Source of the DNA: Selenomonadaceae bacterium
GTDB lineage: Bacteria; Bacillota; Negativicutes; Selenomonadales; Selenomonadaceae
Assembly (NCBI GenBank): GCA_016280345.1
Contig: JAEEGN010000069.1
Location: forward strand, 1-43,231
DNA length: 43,231 nt
Direction: 5' to 3'
Shown: positions 29,025 through 37,285 of the stretch, piece after piece
Layout: each line of letters opens with the position of its first letter
Numbering within the stretch: position 1 is the first letter of the stretch
Notes under the pieces: generated by a model
Databases searched by the model: none
What the model was told of the DNA's origin: nothing
The model's input: only the letters and a program-made list of their open reading frames with translations
Program-made: the position numbers and the translations under genes

Positions 29025-30468
29025 GGAAACGCTTCTGGAGGGGGCGGTTGCTCTGGCGAAGGGGGCACTGGCCTTGGCATACGCGGGTGGTTTTCTGGAG
29101 GAAAAGCTGTTTCCCCGGTATGGGCGGAGGCTCCTCTGGTGTGTCCTCTATTGCGCGGGCGAGCTGCTATGGAGCCAGGTGACTTCCTGGGAGCCCCGTC
29201 TCAATTTCGTCGGCTTTCTGCCCTTGGGGCTTCTTTTTTTCGGCCTTCAGGATCGGTTCTTCGTCCGTGACCGCTGGCGAGGTCTTTTTGTTGCCGCCAG
29301 CTTCGTCGCCGGGTGGGAAATCCTGAAATTCACGGCGAGTCCTCTGGCATACCTGCTTTTCAGTGTACTGGACGCGTTCATGGAATGGCTCGTGCAGCAG
29401 GACTTTTTTCTGCGAGCGGCGGAGGGCGGGACGCTGCTTACAGCGGTGGAAACGGCCTGGCGCTTTTGGCAAATAGCCGTATTGTTCCTGGCGCGTTTTT
29501 TCCAGCTCGCCCTTTTTGGCGGTTATTTGCGGCTCATGCACCGACGGTTCGTGCGGCGGGACTATCCGCTCCACTTTCCCGAGAGCCTGTTTCTGCTACT
29601 GCCCTGTCTTACCGTGCTGGGTCTCGCGCTGACGCTCCGGTTGATGCTGACACCGGATGAAAGCGGCCTGCCGGGGCTTCTCTTTGAGCGCGCTCCTGCC
29701 ACGACGCTGCTTCTGCCGCTGGTGTCAGTGTTGCTGCTCGGCGTGATGGTTGAAACTGTGACGCTGTTCCAGCATCTGGCCGAGGCGCGGGAGGAGGAGC
29801 AAAAGCGATTGCTGCTGGAAAACCGGGTTAGTGAAGTGCAGCGTGAGGTGGAGGAGGTGCAGGATATCTACGCCGATATCCGGGGCCTGCGGCATGACCT
29901 GAGAAACCATCTGGCCTGCCTGGCGGCATTACCGCGCTCAGCGGTGGAAAGCGGCGAATGGGCGGGCTATATCGACCGCATGCGGGTTACGGTGGAGCGG
30001 CTGGACTTTGCTTATCAGACGGGGAATCCCATTCTCGATGTGATTCTGCACCAGAGCGCCCAGCGGGCGAAGAAGAAGGGTATTGGTTTTACTGCGTCAG
30101 TCGTATTCCCGACGGGACAGGCCATCGACGCCTATGATCTGGGAGTGATTATGAACAACGCGTTGCAGAACGCGTTGGAAGCAGCGGAAAAGGCCGATGG
30201 GATGCGGGAAATCGATGTCCGCACTTACCAGAAGAACAGTCTGTTCTTTCTGGAGGTGGGAAACGACTTTGCCGGCTCCTTCACGCCGCCGCCGGAGGGC
30301 GTTCTTCCCGCTACGACCAAGCCGGACAAAGCCCTGCATGGACTGGGCCTCGCCAATATCCGCCGCTGCGCCCGCAAGTATCGGGGCGACCTCGATATTG
30401 CGGTGACCGAGCAGGGGGGACGGAAGCGGTTCCGTCTTACGGTGATGCTGTATCCGGGCGCGGAGTAA
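29017..30468 (+). CDS. GHKL-domain (AgrC/VirS-type) sensor histidine kinase
   Basis: Multi-TM N-terminus; DIRGLRHDLRNHLACLAAL; N-box MNNALQNALEAAEKADG; HGLGLANIRRCARKY; overlaps the LytTR regulator stop. Confidence 0.9.
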   Translation: MFEETLLEGAVALAKGALALAYAGGFLEEKLFPRYGRRLLWCVLYCAGELLWSQVTSWEPRLNFVGFLPLGLLFFGLQDRFFVRDRWRGLFVAASFVAGWEILKFTASPLAYLLFSVLDAFMEWLVQQDFFLRAAEGGTLLTAVETAWRFWQIAVLFLARFFQLALFGGYLRLMHRRFVRRDYPLHFPESLFLLLPCLTVLGLALTLRLMLTPDESGLPGLLFERAPATTLLLPLVSVLLLGVMVETVTLFQHLAEAREEEQKRLLLENRVSEVQREVEEVQDIYADIRGLRHDLRNHLACLAALPRSAVESGEWAGYIDRMRVTVERLDFAYQTGNPILDVILHQSAQRAKKKGIGFTASVVFPTGQAIDAYDLGVIMNNALQNALEAAEKADGMREIDVRTYQKNSLFFLEVGNDFAGSFTPPPEGVLPATTKPDKALHGLGLANIRRCARKYRGDLDIAVTEQGGRKRFRLTVMLYPGAE

Positions 30469-30472
30469 CAGG

Positions 30473-30517
30473 GCAACAAGAAAGAGCAGCCGGAATGGGG
30501 CTGCTCTTTCTTGTTGC
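30473..30517. terminator. Bidirectional terminator between convergent genes
   Basis: 19-bp perfect inverted repeat GCAACAAGAAAGAGCAGCC / GGCTGCTCTTTCTTGTTGC with 7-nt loop. Confidence 0.85.
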
Positions 30518-30524
30518 TGCAATG

Positions 30525-31112
30525 TTACCGCAGAAGGTTCTGTTGCAAGCGCTCGCCGGCTTTTTCCCGGGCCGGGTCGTTACGCTGGAGGCGCATAAGC
30601 TCGTGGCGGATGAGGTTGGCGTTGGTACCGGGAACCGGGAGGCCGAGGATCTTGCTATCGGCGTCAACGAAGTAGGTCATGGGGACGCTTTTCGTACGGG
30701 TGAGAAGCGGCGCGAAGTCATCGTTGGCAACGAGATGGCGGAGGTGAGGCGTTGCTTTCGCGAGACATCGGGCAGCGTCCAGATCGGCCTTGTCCGGCAG
30801 CCCGTGACGTCCGGCGACGAGGCTGAGAATGCCGACACGTTCCGGTAGGCTGGAAGCTACTTCTTCCAGTCGTGGCAGGAGTGAATCCGAAGATTCGGCG
30901 TCGGGTAGCCAGAGGACGATGGCGGTGACGGCATGGCGACGGAAAATGTCCTCCGTCACCGTTGTGCTCGCGAGATCGACGGTCCGGAAGGTTGGAAATA
31001 CCCGTAGTGGCGGTTCCGTCTCCCGGCCACAGCCGGCGATCAGGGACAGCAACAGCAACGCCAGGGCACCGAGGAACAGCCGGTATATTATGCGCACGGT
31101 GCGCCTTTGCAT
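30525..31112 (-). CDS. Thioredoxin-fold-like lipoprotein without CxxC
   Basis: MQRRTVRIIYRLFLGALALLLLSLIAGCGRE (lipobox LIAGC); AIVLWLPDAESSDSLLPRLEEVASSL...GILSLVAG...VPMTYFVDADSKILG resembles TlpA/thioredoxin architecture with cysteines absent. Confidence 0.65.
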   Translation of the reverse strand: MQRRTVRIIYRLFLGALALLLLSLIAGCGRETEPPLRVFPTFRTVDLASTTVTEDIFRRHAVTAIVLWLPDAESSDSLLPRLEEVASSLPERVGILSLVAGRHGLPDKADLDAARCLAKATPHLRHLVANDDFAPLLTRTKSVPMTYFVDADSKILGLPVPGTNANLIRHELMRLQRNDPAREKAGERLQQNLLR

Positions 31113-31324
31113 GCGGCCATCTCCTTTCGTTTCCGTTGAAGCGTGTAGGTGCGCGCGAAGCACCGGGAAAGCGCTGCGGCTACGCTACTTCATGATAGCA
31201 CAAAACGCCCGGCGACGAAACTGTCGCTGCATTTTGGGGGAATGTCGCCAGGGTAGGTTTCTCATGGCTTGGGAGCGGTTCATGTCATTTCACTCCCAAA
31301 ATGACGTCGTTCGCGCCGAATCCC

Positions 31325-31353
31325 TTGCGATGGCTGGAGTGACCGTTTATAAT
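31325..31353 (+). promoter_or_regulatory. Promoter of the three-paralog cluster
   Basis: TTGCGA (31325-31330) - 17 nt - TATAAT (31348-31353), 46 nt upstream of ATG 31400. Confidence 0.7.
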
Positions 31354-31399
31354 GGGAACAGAGAGGAAGTTTCAGGATTTCAAGGAGGAGGGACAGCGT

Positions 31400-32056
31400 A
31401 TGGACGCGATGCAGGGCATGGGCGGGCGTTTGGCGGTCTATTCCGGGACGTTGCCGCGGCCGGTGAAGAGGAACGAGAGAACGGAGGGATGGGATCCGTC
31501 GGAAAAGGTGACGGAGAGAACCAGGGCGGCAGAGGAGAGGACGGATTTCACGAATCTGCGGGAATTGACGGACTATCTGCGGGAGAACTACGCCACGGTG
31601 AAGAGCGGCGTAACAGTGATTTCCCAACGATTCCTGCGGGATTGCCTGACCGACGGGGAAAAGCGGCGGAGCCTCTTCGGGAATCTGGAAGCGGCGGAGC
31701 AGATGGCGCAGGAAGCGCCGGAACGGTTGCCGGGCTTTCAGTCGATGAAGGTCACGATTGACGACGAAGGCAACATGATGACGGAGACCATGAGCCGTCG
31801 GGTGGGCTTCAATGGGGAGAAGATGGCCCGGCGCATTCGGGCAGCCCGCAGCAAGAACGATATGACGGCCATCATGGCGATGTTGCAGAACGACTTGTCC
31901 GTCTGCCAGGATGGATTGCGGGACGGGGCTTGCGATGAGGCCGAGGTCGCCAAGGTCAAGGCCATGATACAGGAGGCGGAGCGGCGCATGGCGGAGCTTT
32001 CCGGCGTGCCGGAGGAATCCCGAGAACGGGCGGTCTTTGTTGATGTTATCATCTGA
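31400..32056 (+). CDS. Hypothetical protein, paralog 1 of three (DUF6033-like?)
   Basis: MDAMQGMGGRLAVYSG...; core LRELTDYLRENYATVKSGVTVISQRFLRDCLTDGEKRRSLFGNLEAAEQM...SMKVTIDDEGNMM; AAGGAGGAGGG RBS; listed ATG at 31352 lies inside the -10 box. Confidence 0.75.
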   Translation: MDAMQGMGGRLAVYSGTLPRPVKRNERTEGWDPSEKVTERTRAAEERTDFTNLRELTDYLRENYATVKSGVTVISQRFLRDCLTDGEKRRSLFGNLEAAEQMAQEAPERLPGFQSMKVTIDDEGNMMTETMSRRVGFNGEKMARRIRAARSKNDMTAIMAMLQNDLSVCQDGLRDGACDEAEVAKVKAMIQEAERRMAELSGVPEESRERAVFVDVII

Positions 32057-32087
32057 CCCGTAATAGCAGGGAGGAAGCATTGTGGGC

Positions 32088-32744
32088 ATGGAAGTGCAAA
32101 ATACGACAGCGCAAATGATGAAAACACCGTCGGGAGGGATTGGGAGCGGCGTGAAGCATACTTCGGCAGAAGTAAGCGCCAAAAGCTATGCCAACGCGGC
32201 GGACTACGCGAAGGAACTGGCCAAACGCTTCGATTATTTCGGGCGGCAGACAAAGATTGACGGCGTGCCGACGACGGTATCGGTCTCGCCGGCGTTTCTG
32301 GAAAAGTGTCGAAAGGATCCGGAGAAGCAGCGGTATCTTGAAAGCAATCTCGCGGCTATGAAGCAAGGCGTCGAGTATTGTAGCCGAAGGACGCGGCTTC
32401 TGCCGGGAAATCCGGTGATGACGCACGCCAGCTACTCCGTTGATGCCAATGGCAATATTACCATGTGCGGTGGCTGCACCAACGACCCGGACGGCAAGAT
32501 TGCCCGCGAGAACGCCGAAAAGCGGGTGAGAAAGCAGAAAGAGGAAGCGGCACGGTTGGTGAGACTCCGCGAGAAACGACAAGCTGAGCGCCGGGCGAAA
32601 GAGAAGGCCTGGAAAAAAGGGCGGGAGATGGAATACCGAACTACCGGACGGAACGTCACACAGCTTACAGATAGCCTGCTTCGGCAGATGAACGGGCTGG
32701 ATGCCCGGGAGGACACAGCGAACCTTTTCGACGCGCTTGTATAA
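32088..32744 (+). CDS. Hypothetical protein, paralog 2 of three (DUF6033-like?)
   Basis: MEVQNTTAQMMKTPSGG...; core ADYAKELAKRFDYF...TTVSVSPAFLEKCRKDPEKQRYLESNLAAMKQGVEYC...THASYSVDANGNITMCGGC; GTG 32082 possible alternative start. Confidence 0.75.
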   Translation: MEVQNTTAQMMKTPSGGIGSGVKHTSAEVSAKSYANAADYAKELAKRFDYFGRQTKIDGVPTTVSVSPAFLEKCRKDPEKQRYLESNLAAMKQGVEYCSRRTRLLPGNPVMTHASYSVDANGNITMCGGCTNDPDGKIARENAEKRVRKQKEEAARLVRLREKRQAERRAKEKAWKKGREMEYRTTGRNVTQLTDSLLRQMNGLDAREDTANLFDALV

Positions 32745-32798
32745 GCGCGCAGGGAGTCATTCATCGGGAAACAGGGAAATTTCAAGGAGGAGATTAAA

Positions 32799-33365
32799 AT
32801 GCCGGTACGATTGGGTAACAGCTATGTCACGGAAGCAGCGCGGGATTACGCGCAGAACCAGACGTCGTCGGCGACGGACAGCGCCGGGCTGCTAAAAGAA
32901 CTGGGGGAGAAATTCCCGGGGCTGAAAATCCAGGCGGGGACGGCGCCCTTTTCCGGGACGGGCATGAATAATGTGATGATTTCACCGAAGGTACTGCGGG
33001 AGATGACTCGCGACCCGGAGAAGCGGCAGGAGTACGAGGCACTGCTCTACGACGTGCAGTGGACTTCAGCGGGGCTGGGAAAGAATCTGCCGGACGGCCG
33101 GCGAGTTAAATCGCATGGTTTTATTATCACCAACGATGGCGGACTACGGAGCTGGAGCATTTCGGAGAGTACTGCGTCTAATTCGCGGAAGAACCGGAGC
33201 CTTTTCACCGTGGCAAAGGCAGGCACTAAAAAAACGCCGTCGGGGAAAGCGGCGAAAAAAAGCGTGGCAAAACGGGCGGCTTTGTCACCTAACAATGCCA
33301 AAGCGACGCCCGCGTTCCGGCTGACGCTCAGCGAGCAGGCGGAACGTGCGGCCCGGTGGAAATGA
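32799..33365 (+). CDS. Hypothetical protein, paralog 3 of three (DUF6033-like?)
   Basis: MPVRLGNSYVTEAARDYAQ...; core GLLKELGEKFPGLKI...NNVMISPKVLREMTRDPEKRQEYEALLYDV...SHGFIITNDGGLRSWSIS; AAGGAGGAG RBS; basic C-terminal tail. Confidence 0.78.
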   Translation: MPVRLGNSYVTEAARDYAQNQTSSATDSAGLLKELGEKFPGLKIQAGTAPFSGTGMNNVMISPKVLREMTRDPEKRQEYEALLYDVQWTSAGLGKNLPDGRRVKSHGFIITNDGGLRSWSISESTASNSRKNRSLFTVAKAGTKKTPSGKAAKKSVAKRAALSPNNAKATPAFRLTLSEQAERAARWK

Positions 33366-33423
33366 AGCCAATCCAAAGGATAAACCCGGCGAATGCCGGG
33401 CTGACAGGGAAGGAGCGATACAT

Positions 33424-34179
33424 ATGGCAACGGTTTGGGCAATGGCCCGCATGAATTACATGATGATGAATCTCACTCAGAGCGCCGGGTTTTCGCGCTA
33501 CGCCTCCTCGCGGGGCACCAGTACTTCTCCGGATTCGCCGTATTCCGGCTATAGCGGCCTCAACACGGGGCTTGCCCGGGAGTACGCCGCGACCTCGAAG
33601 GCCTTTGATACGGAGTTTACTTCCACGATGAACGCCCTCAAGGCCTCGTCGGACAAATTGAAGAAGCTGGACTTTGACGCCGTTGCCACGGCCCCGGCAA
33701 AAGAGACAGCGACGGAGGAGACGCCGGAGAGAAGTGAGGCAATGGAGGTAGCCGTCGCGGTGGTAGGGGAGTTTGCCAAAGACTACAATGCTGCCATTGA
33801 CTTCTTCCAAAAGAACGCTCACGGCTCCAACCGCATGACCAATCTCGCCGGGCGTTTTGCCGATACCGCCTATCGCGCCCGTGCCTTCACGAAGATCGGG
33901 GTGAACGTGGACGCGGCGGGGAAACTCAAGGTGGATGAGGAAAGGCTCACGACTGCCATAAGGGAAGATCCCGGACAGGTAGAGAATCTGCTGGGAAAAG
34001 GCGGCCTCGCCGGCAAGGCGGACACCCATATTGCCACCGCTCAGGCGCAGCAGAGTCGGCTCTTTTCCTCCATCCTGTCCGCGGGCAGCCTTTCCTTCGG
34101 CGGCTATTCGTCACGCGGCGGCTTATCCGGTGCATCTTCCTTTTCCCAATGGGGCAATCTCCTGAACTATTACATTTGA
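33424..34179 (+). CDS. FliD C-terminal-domain-like protein (flagellar hook-associated protein 2 C-region homology)
   Basis: FAKDYNAAIDFFQKNAHGSNRMTNLAGRFADTAYRARAFTKIGVNVDAAGKLKVDEERLTTAIREDPGQVENLLGKGGLAGKADTHI matches the FliD_C pattern (IGI-D--GKL-VDE--L--A---DP--V--L---GLA). Confidence 0.72.
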   Translation: MATVWAMARMNYMMMNLTQSAGFSRYASSRGTSTSPDSPYSGYSGLNTGLAREYAATSKAFDTEFTSTMNALKASSDKLKKLDFDAVATAPAKETATEETPERSEAMEVAVAVVGEFAKDYNAAIDFFQKNAHGSNRMTNLAGRFADTAYRARAFTKIGVNVDAAGKLKVDEERLTTAIREDPGQVENLLGKGGLAGKADTHIATAQAQQSRLFSSILSAGSLSFGGYSSRGGLSGASSFSQWGNLLNYYI

Positions 34180-34215
34180 CAAGATAAGTATTTCTCAACC
34201 CAATTCAACGCAAAG

Positions 34216-34264
34216 AAACGCCCGGGACGAAGACGATTGTCGTCAACGATCCGGGCGTTTTTCG
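34216..34264 (+). terminator. Terminator after the FliD-C-like gene / convergent with panD
   Basis: AAACGCCCGG...CCGGGCGTTT followed by TTC; inner GACGA/TCGTC pairing. Confidence 0.8.
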
Positions 34265-34268
34265 TATG

Positions 34269-34652
34269 TCATTTTGTCTGTGCCGGGTATTCGACATGGC
34301 GGATTTCTTTTAACCGGTTCTTTTCATCCACCATGACGACGGTGGGGTGATAGCCGCGGGCTTCGGTTTCGTCCATGAAGGCGTAGGCCATGATGATGAC
34401 AACATCGCCGGGTTGGGCGCAACGGGCGGCAGCGCCGTTCAGACAGATGACGCCGCTGCCCCTGGGTCCGGGAATCACATAGGTCTCGAGCCGGGCGCCG
34501 TTGTTGTTGTCAACAACCTGCACCCGCTCGTTGGGCAGGATACCGGAGGCCTCCAACAGCGCATCGTCGATGGTGATGCTCCCCATGTAGTGGAGATTCG
34601 CCTCGGTGACGGTGGCGCAGTGAATTTTGGCTTTCAAAAGGTTCAGCAGCAT
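34269..34652 (-). CDS. panD: Aspartate 1-decarboxylase
   Basis: [60 protein letters not shown]...[12 protein letters not shown] self-cleavage site. Confidence 0.96.
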   Translation of the reverse strand: MLLNLLKAKIHCATVTEANLHYMGSITIDDALLEASGILPNERVQVVDNNNGARLETYVIPGPRGSGVICLNGAAARCAQPGDVVIIMAYAFMDETEARGYHPTVVMVDEKNRLKEIRHVEYPAQTK

Positions 34653-35506
34653 GTTTCATCGCCTCCCAGGATGACGTTGTCGATGAGCCGCGTCTTCCCA
34701 ATGCGGACCGCGATGGCCAGGAGGACCGGCTGGTCAGCGGTCTCGATGGGCTGGAGCGCGGGGAAACTGTAAATGTCAACGTAGTCGATGACCGCCATTG
34801 GCTCCTTGCTGATTTCGGCCTTGACCAGAGCACAAAGGGCAGCAACGCTCTTTTGCCCGGCTTGGAAGGCGGTTTTGCCTGACTGGAGGCTCCGGGAGAG
34901 CACCAGCGCCGCCTGTTTTTCCTCCGGGGAGAGGTAGCGATTGCGTGAGCTACGGGCGAGGCCCGATTCTTCCCGTACGATGGGAACCATGATGATCTCG
35001 GTGGGGATATTGAGGTCAGCAACAAAACGCTTTACCACCACGACCTGCTGGGCGTCCTTCTGGCCAAAGAAAGCCTTGTCTGCCCGGGAGAGGTTCATCA
35101 GCTTCGTCACCACGGTGGCGACTCCACGGAAATGGCCGGGACGCTGGGCGCCGCATAGCTTCTTCGTGATGTCGCCCTCGACATTCACATAGGTGCAGTA
35201 ACCGACGGGATACATTTCCGCCGGTTCGGGATGGAACACGGCATCCACCGGCACTGTTTCCAGCTTTTGGCAGTCATCATCGAATTGGCGAGGATAGGCG
35301 TTGTAGTCTTCGTTGGGGCCGAATTGTGTCGGGTTTACGAAGACCGAGGCGACTACGATATCCGTCTGCTTCCTCGCTTCACGCATCAGCGTCAGATGGC
35401 CCTCATGGAGGGCGCCCATCGTCGGTACCAGACCGATTGTCTTGCCCTGGGCCTTGATTTCTTTCGTGTATGCCTGAAATTCCTTGACGGTGCGGAAAAT
35501 CTTCAT
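34643..35506 (-). CDS. panC: Pantothenate synthetase (pantoate-beta-alanine ligase)
   Basis: [45 protein letters not shown]...[19 protein letters not shown]...FFGQKDAQQ...SSRNRYL. Confidence 0.96.
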   Translation of the reverse strand: MKIFRTVKEFQAYTKEIKAQGKTIGLVPTMGALHEGHLTLMREARKQTDIVVASVFVNPTQFGPNEDYNAYPRQFDDDCQKLETVPVDAVFHPEPAEMYPVGYCTYVNVEGDITKKLCGAQRPGHFRGVATVVTKLMNLSRADKAFFGQKDAQQVVVVKRFVADLNIPTEIIMVPIVREESGLARSSRNRYLSPEEKQAALVLSRSLQSGKTAFQAGQKSVAALCALVKAEISKEPMAVIDYVDIYSFPALQPIETADQPVLLAIAVRIGKTRLIDNVILGGDETCC

Positions 35507-35546
35507 GGCGATTCGCTCTCCTTTTTGCGGAATGGCCTCTTTCGTG

Positions 35547-36509
35547 TCAGGCCGTCTTCGGTTCAATCCGGGCGGTGTCGTTGCCGCTGTCCTTGCTGTC
35601 CTTGCGGACGAAGTAGTTCGCCACGATGGAGCCGGAAATGTTGTGCCAGACACTGAATATCGCGCCCGGAATGGCGGCCGCCGGGCTGAAATAGATCACG
35701 GCCAGAGACGCCGCGAGACCGGAATTCTGCATCCCGACCTCGATGGCCAGCGCCCGGATTTTCGGCGGCGTCAGGTGGAACATCCGGCCGAAGATGTAGC
35801 CGCAGGCAAGGCCAAGGGCGTTGTGGCAGATGACGATGCCGGCAATCAGCAGACCGTGGGTCAGGAGTTTCGAGGAGGACAGCGCCACCACGCAACCCAC
35901 CAGAAGGACGATGCAGACGACTGAAATCAGGGGCAGCACCGGCAGGCATTTCTTCACTGTATTGCCAAAGAAGTGGTTCATGAGCAAGCCCAGGATTACC
36001 GGAGCCAACACCATCTGGGCGATGGAAATCATCATAGACGTCAGAGAGATGTCAATCCAGGCGCCGGCCAGCAGCCAAGTGAGGCCCGGCGTCACGATGG
36101 GGGCGAGGAGCGTCGTGGTCATGGTCATGGCCACCGACAAGGCCAAATCGCCCTTTGCGAGATAGGTGATGACGTTGGAGGCGGTGCCGCCGGGGCAGGT
36201 TCCTACGAGAACGACGCCGATGGCCAGCTCCGGCGGCAGATGGAATGCCTTCACGAGGAGCCAGGCGGCTGCCGGCATGATGGTGAACTGAGCCAGCGCG
36301 CCGAGAAAGACCTCCCAGGGCCGTTTCGCCAACAGGCGGAAATCGTCGAATTTCAATGTCATGCCCATGCCGAACATCACGATGCCCAGCATCCAGGCGA
36401 CCCACGGACCGACCCAGGTCAACGTCCAGGGCCAGATGACCGCCACTACTGATACCAGTACGACCAGCACGGCCATGTTGTCCACCATCAGGTTGCAGAA
36501 CTTTTTCAT
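35547..36509 (-). CDS. Bile acid:sodium symporter (BASS) family transporter
   Basis: 320 aa polytopic; GIVMFGMGMTLKFDDFRLLAKRPW...LVGTCPGGTASNVITYLAKGDLALSVAMT...EVGMQNSGLAASLAVIYF. Confidence 0.9.
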   Translation of the reverse strand: MKKFCNLMVDNMAVLVVLVSVVAVIWPWTLTWVGPWVAWMLGIVMFGMGMTLKFDDFRLLAKRPWEVFLGALAQFTIMPAAAWLLVKAFHLPPELAIGVVLVGTCPGGTASNVITYLAKGDLALSVAMTMTTTLLAPIVTPGLTWLLAGAWIDISLTSMMISIAQMVLAPVILGLLMNHFFGNTVKKCLPVLPLISVVCIVLLVGCVVALSSSKLLTHGLLIAGIVICHNALGLACGYIFGRMFHLTPPKIRALAIEVGMQNSGLAASLAVIYFSPAAAIPGAIFSVWHNISGSIVANYFVRKDSKDSGNDTARIEPKTA

Positions 36510-36561
36510 TGATCGCGCCCTCCTTTTTTGCTTACGCAGAGAAAGAAATACGGGGGAGCAT

Positions 36562-36594
36562 AAAAAACGCCCTCCGGCCGTGACCGGAAGGCGT
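36562..36594 (-). terminator. Attenuator-like terminator in the BASS-panCD leader
   Basis: Minus strand ACGCCTTCCGG-TCACGG-CCGGAGGGCGT + TTTTT, 53 nt upstream of the BASS start; competing hairpin GCGTA/TACGC (36591-36604) overlaps its stem. Confidence 0.6.
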
Positions 36595-36709
36595 AAAAGT
36601 ACGCTTTCCTTCTGTCTCGGTCAGAACGATCCAAGCAGTTAAACGTATGAGGATATCGGGGCGTTTGGTGAGTACGGCTCCAAAGGATACCGTCTCTGCT
36701 CCGTGCAAT

Positions 36710-36738
36710 AGGATAGCATAGGGACGGGGAAAAAGCAA
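36710..36738 (-). promoter_or_regulatory. Promoter of the BASS-panC-panD operon
   Basis: Minus strand TTGCTT (36733-36738) - 17 nt - TATCCT (36710-36715); about 200 nt upstream of the first ORF. Confidence 0.5.
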
Positions 36739-36760
36739 TGAAAAAAATGCGATTTAATGA

Positions 36761-37258
36761 TTATTTAATCCAATGGACGCGCATTTCGTCATAGCGGTCT
36801 TCCCAATCCTTGCGCTTGGCCGGGTAGCCGAAGGGAACGATGGTGAAAGGATCAAGGGTATCTGGCATCGATACCGCCGCCCGGACCTTTGCCATGTTGG
36901 CGATGACGGGAGCGACGCCGATCATCACTGCGCCCAGTCCCAATGCTTCGATTTCCAGAAGGATGTTCTCCGTGGCAATCGCGAGGTCAATGTCCCGGAA
37001 TTCGGGGGCGTTCAGTCCCGCCTTGCGTGCTGCCAGCACCAAGGCCTGGGGCGTATTCTTCACACACATACTGTAGGGTGTCGCCTCCGAGAGAGCAAGC
37101 AGCGTTTCATGGTTGGTGACGACATAGAACTCCCAGGGCTGCTGGTTCTTTGCCGAAGGGGCTGCCATCGCTGCCCGCAGGATTTTCTCGATTATCTCCG
37201 GCGCAACGGGCCGGTCCTCGAATTTCCGCACGCTGACACGGGAAAAGATGGCTTCCAT
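36761..37258 (-). CDS. Nitroreductase family protein
   Basis: MEAIFSRVSVRKFEDRPVAPEIIEKILRAAMAAPSAKNQQPWEFYVVTN...LEIEALGLGAVMIGV...VPFGYPAKRK. Confidence 0.93.
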   Translation of the reverse strand: MEAIFSRVSVRKFEDRPVAPEIIEKILRAAMAAPSAKNQQPWEFYVVTNHETLLALSEATPYSMCVKNTPQALVLAARKAGLNAPEFRDIDLAIATENILLEIEALGLGAVMIGVAPVIANMAKVRAAVSMPDTLDPFTIVPFGYPAKRKDWEDRYDEMRVHWIK

Positions 37259-37285
37259 GATGATTCCTCCTTTGGAAAGACGCGC

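Noticed and set aside
33225-33270. Terminator-like hairpin CGCCG...CGGCG flanked by A-tracts inside paralog 3
   Set aside because: Inside a coding region of Lys-rich codons; would only act on antisense transcripts, with no supporting evidence.
33424-34179. Flagellar locus
   Set aside because: Only a FliD-C-like segment; no other flagellar gene recognised in the window.
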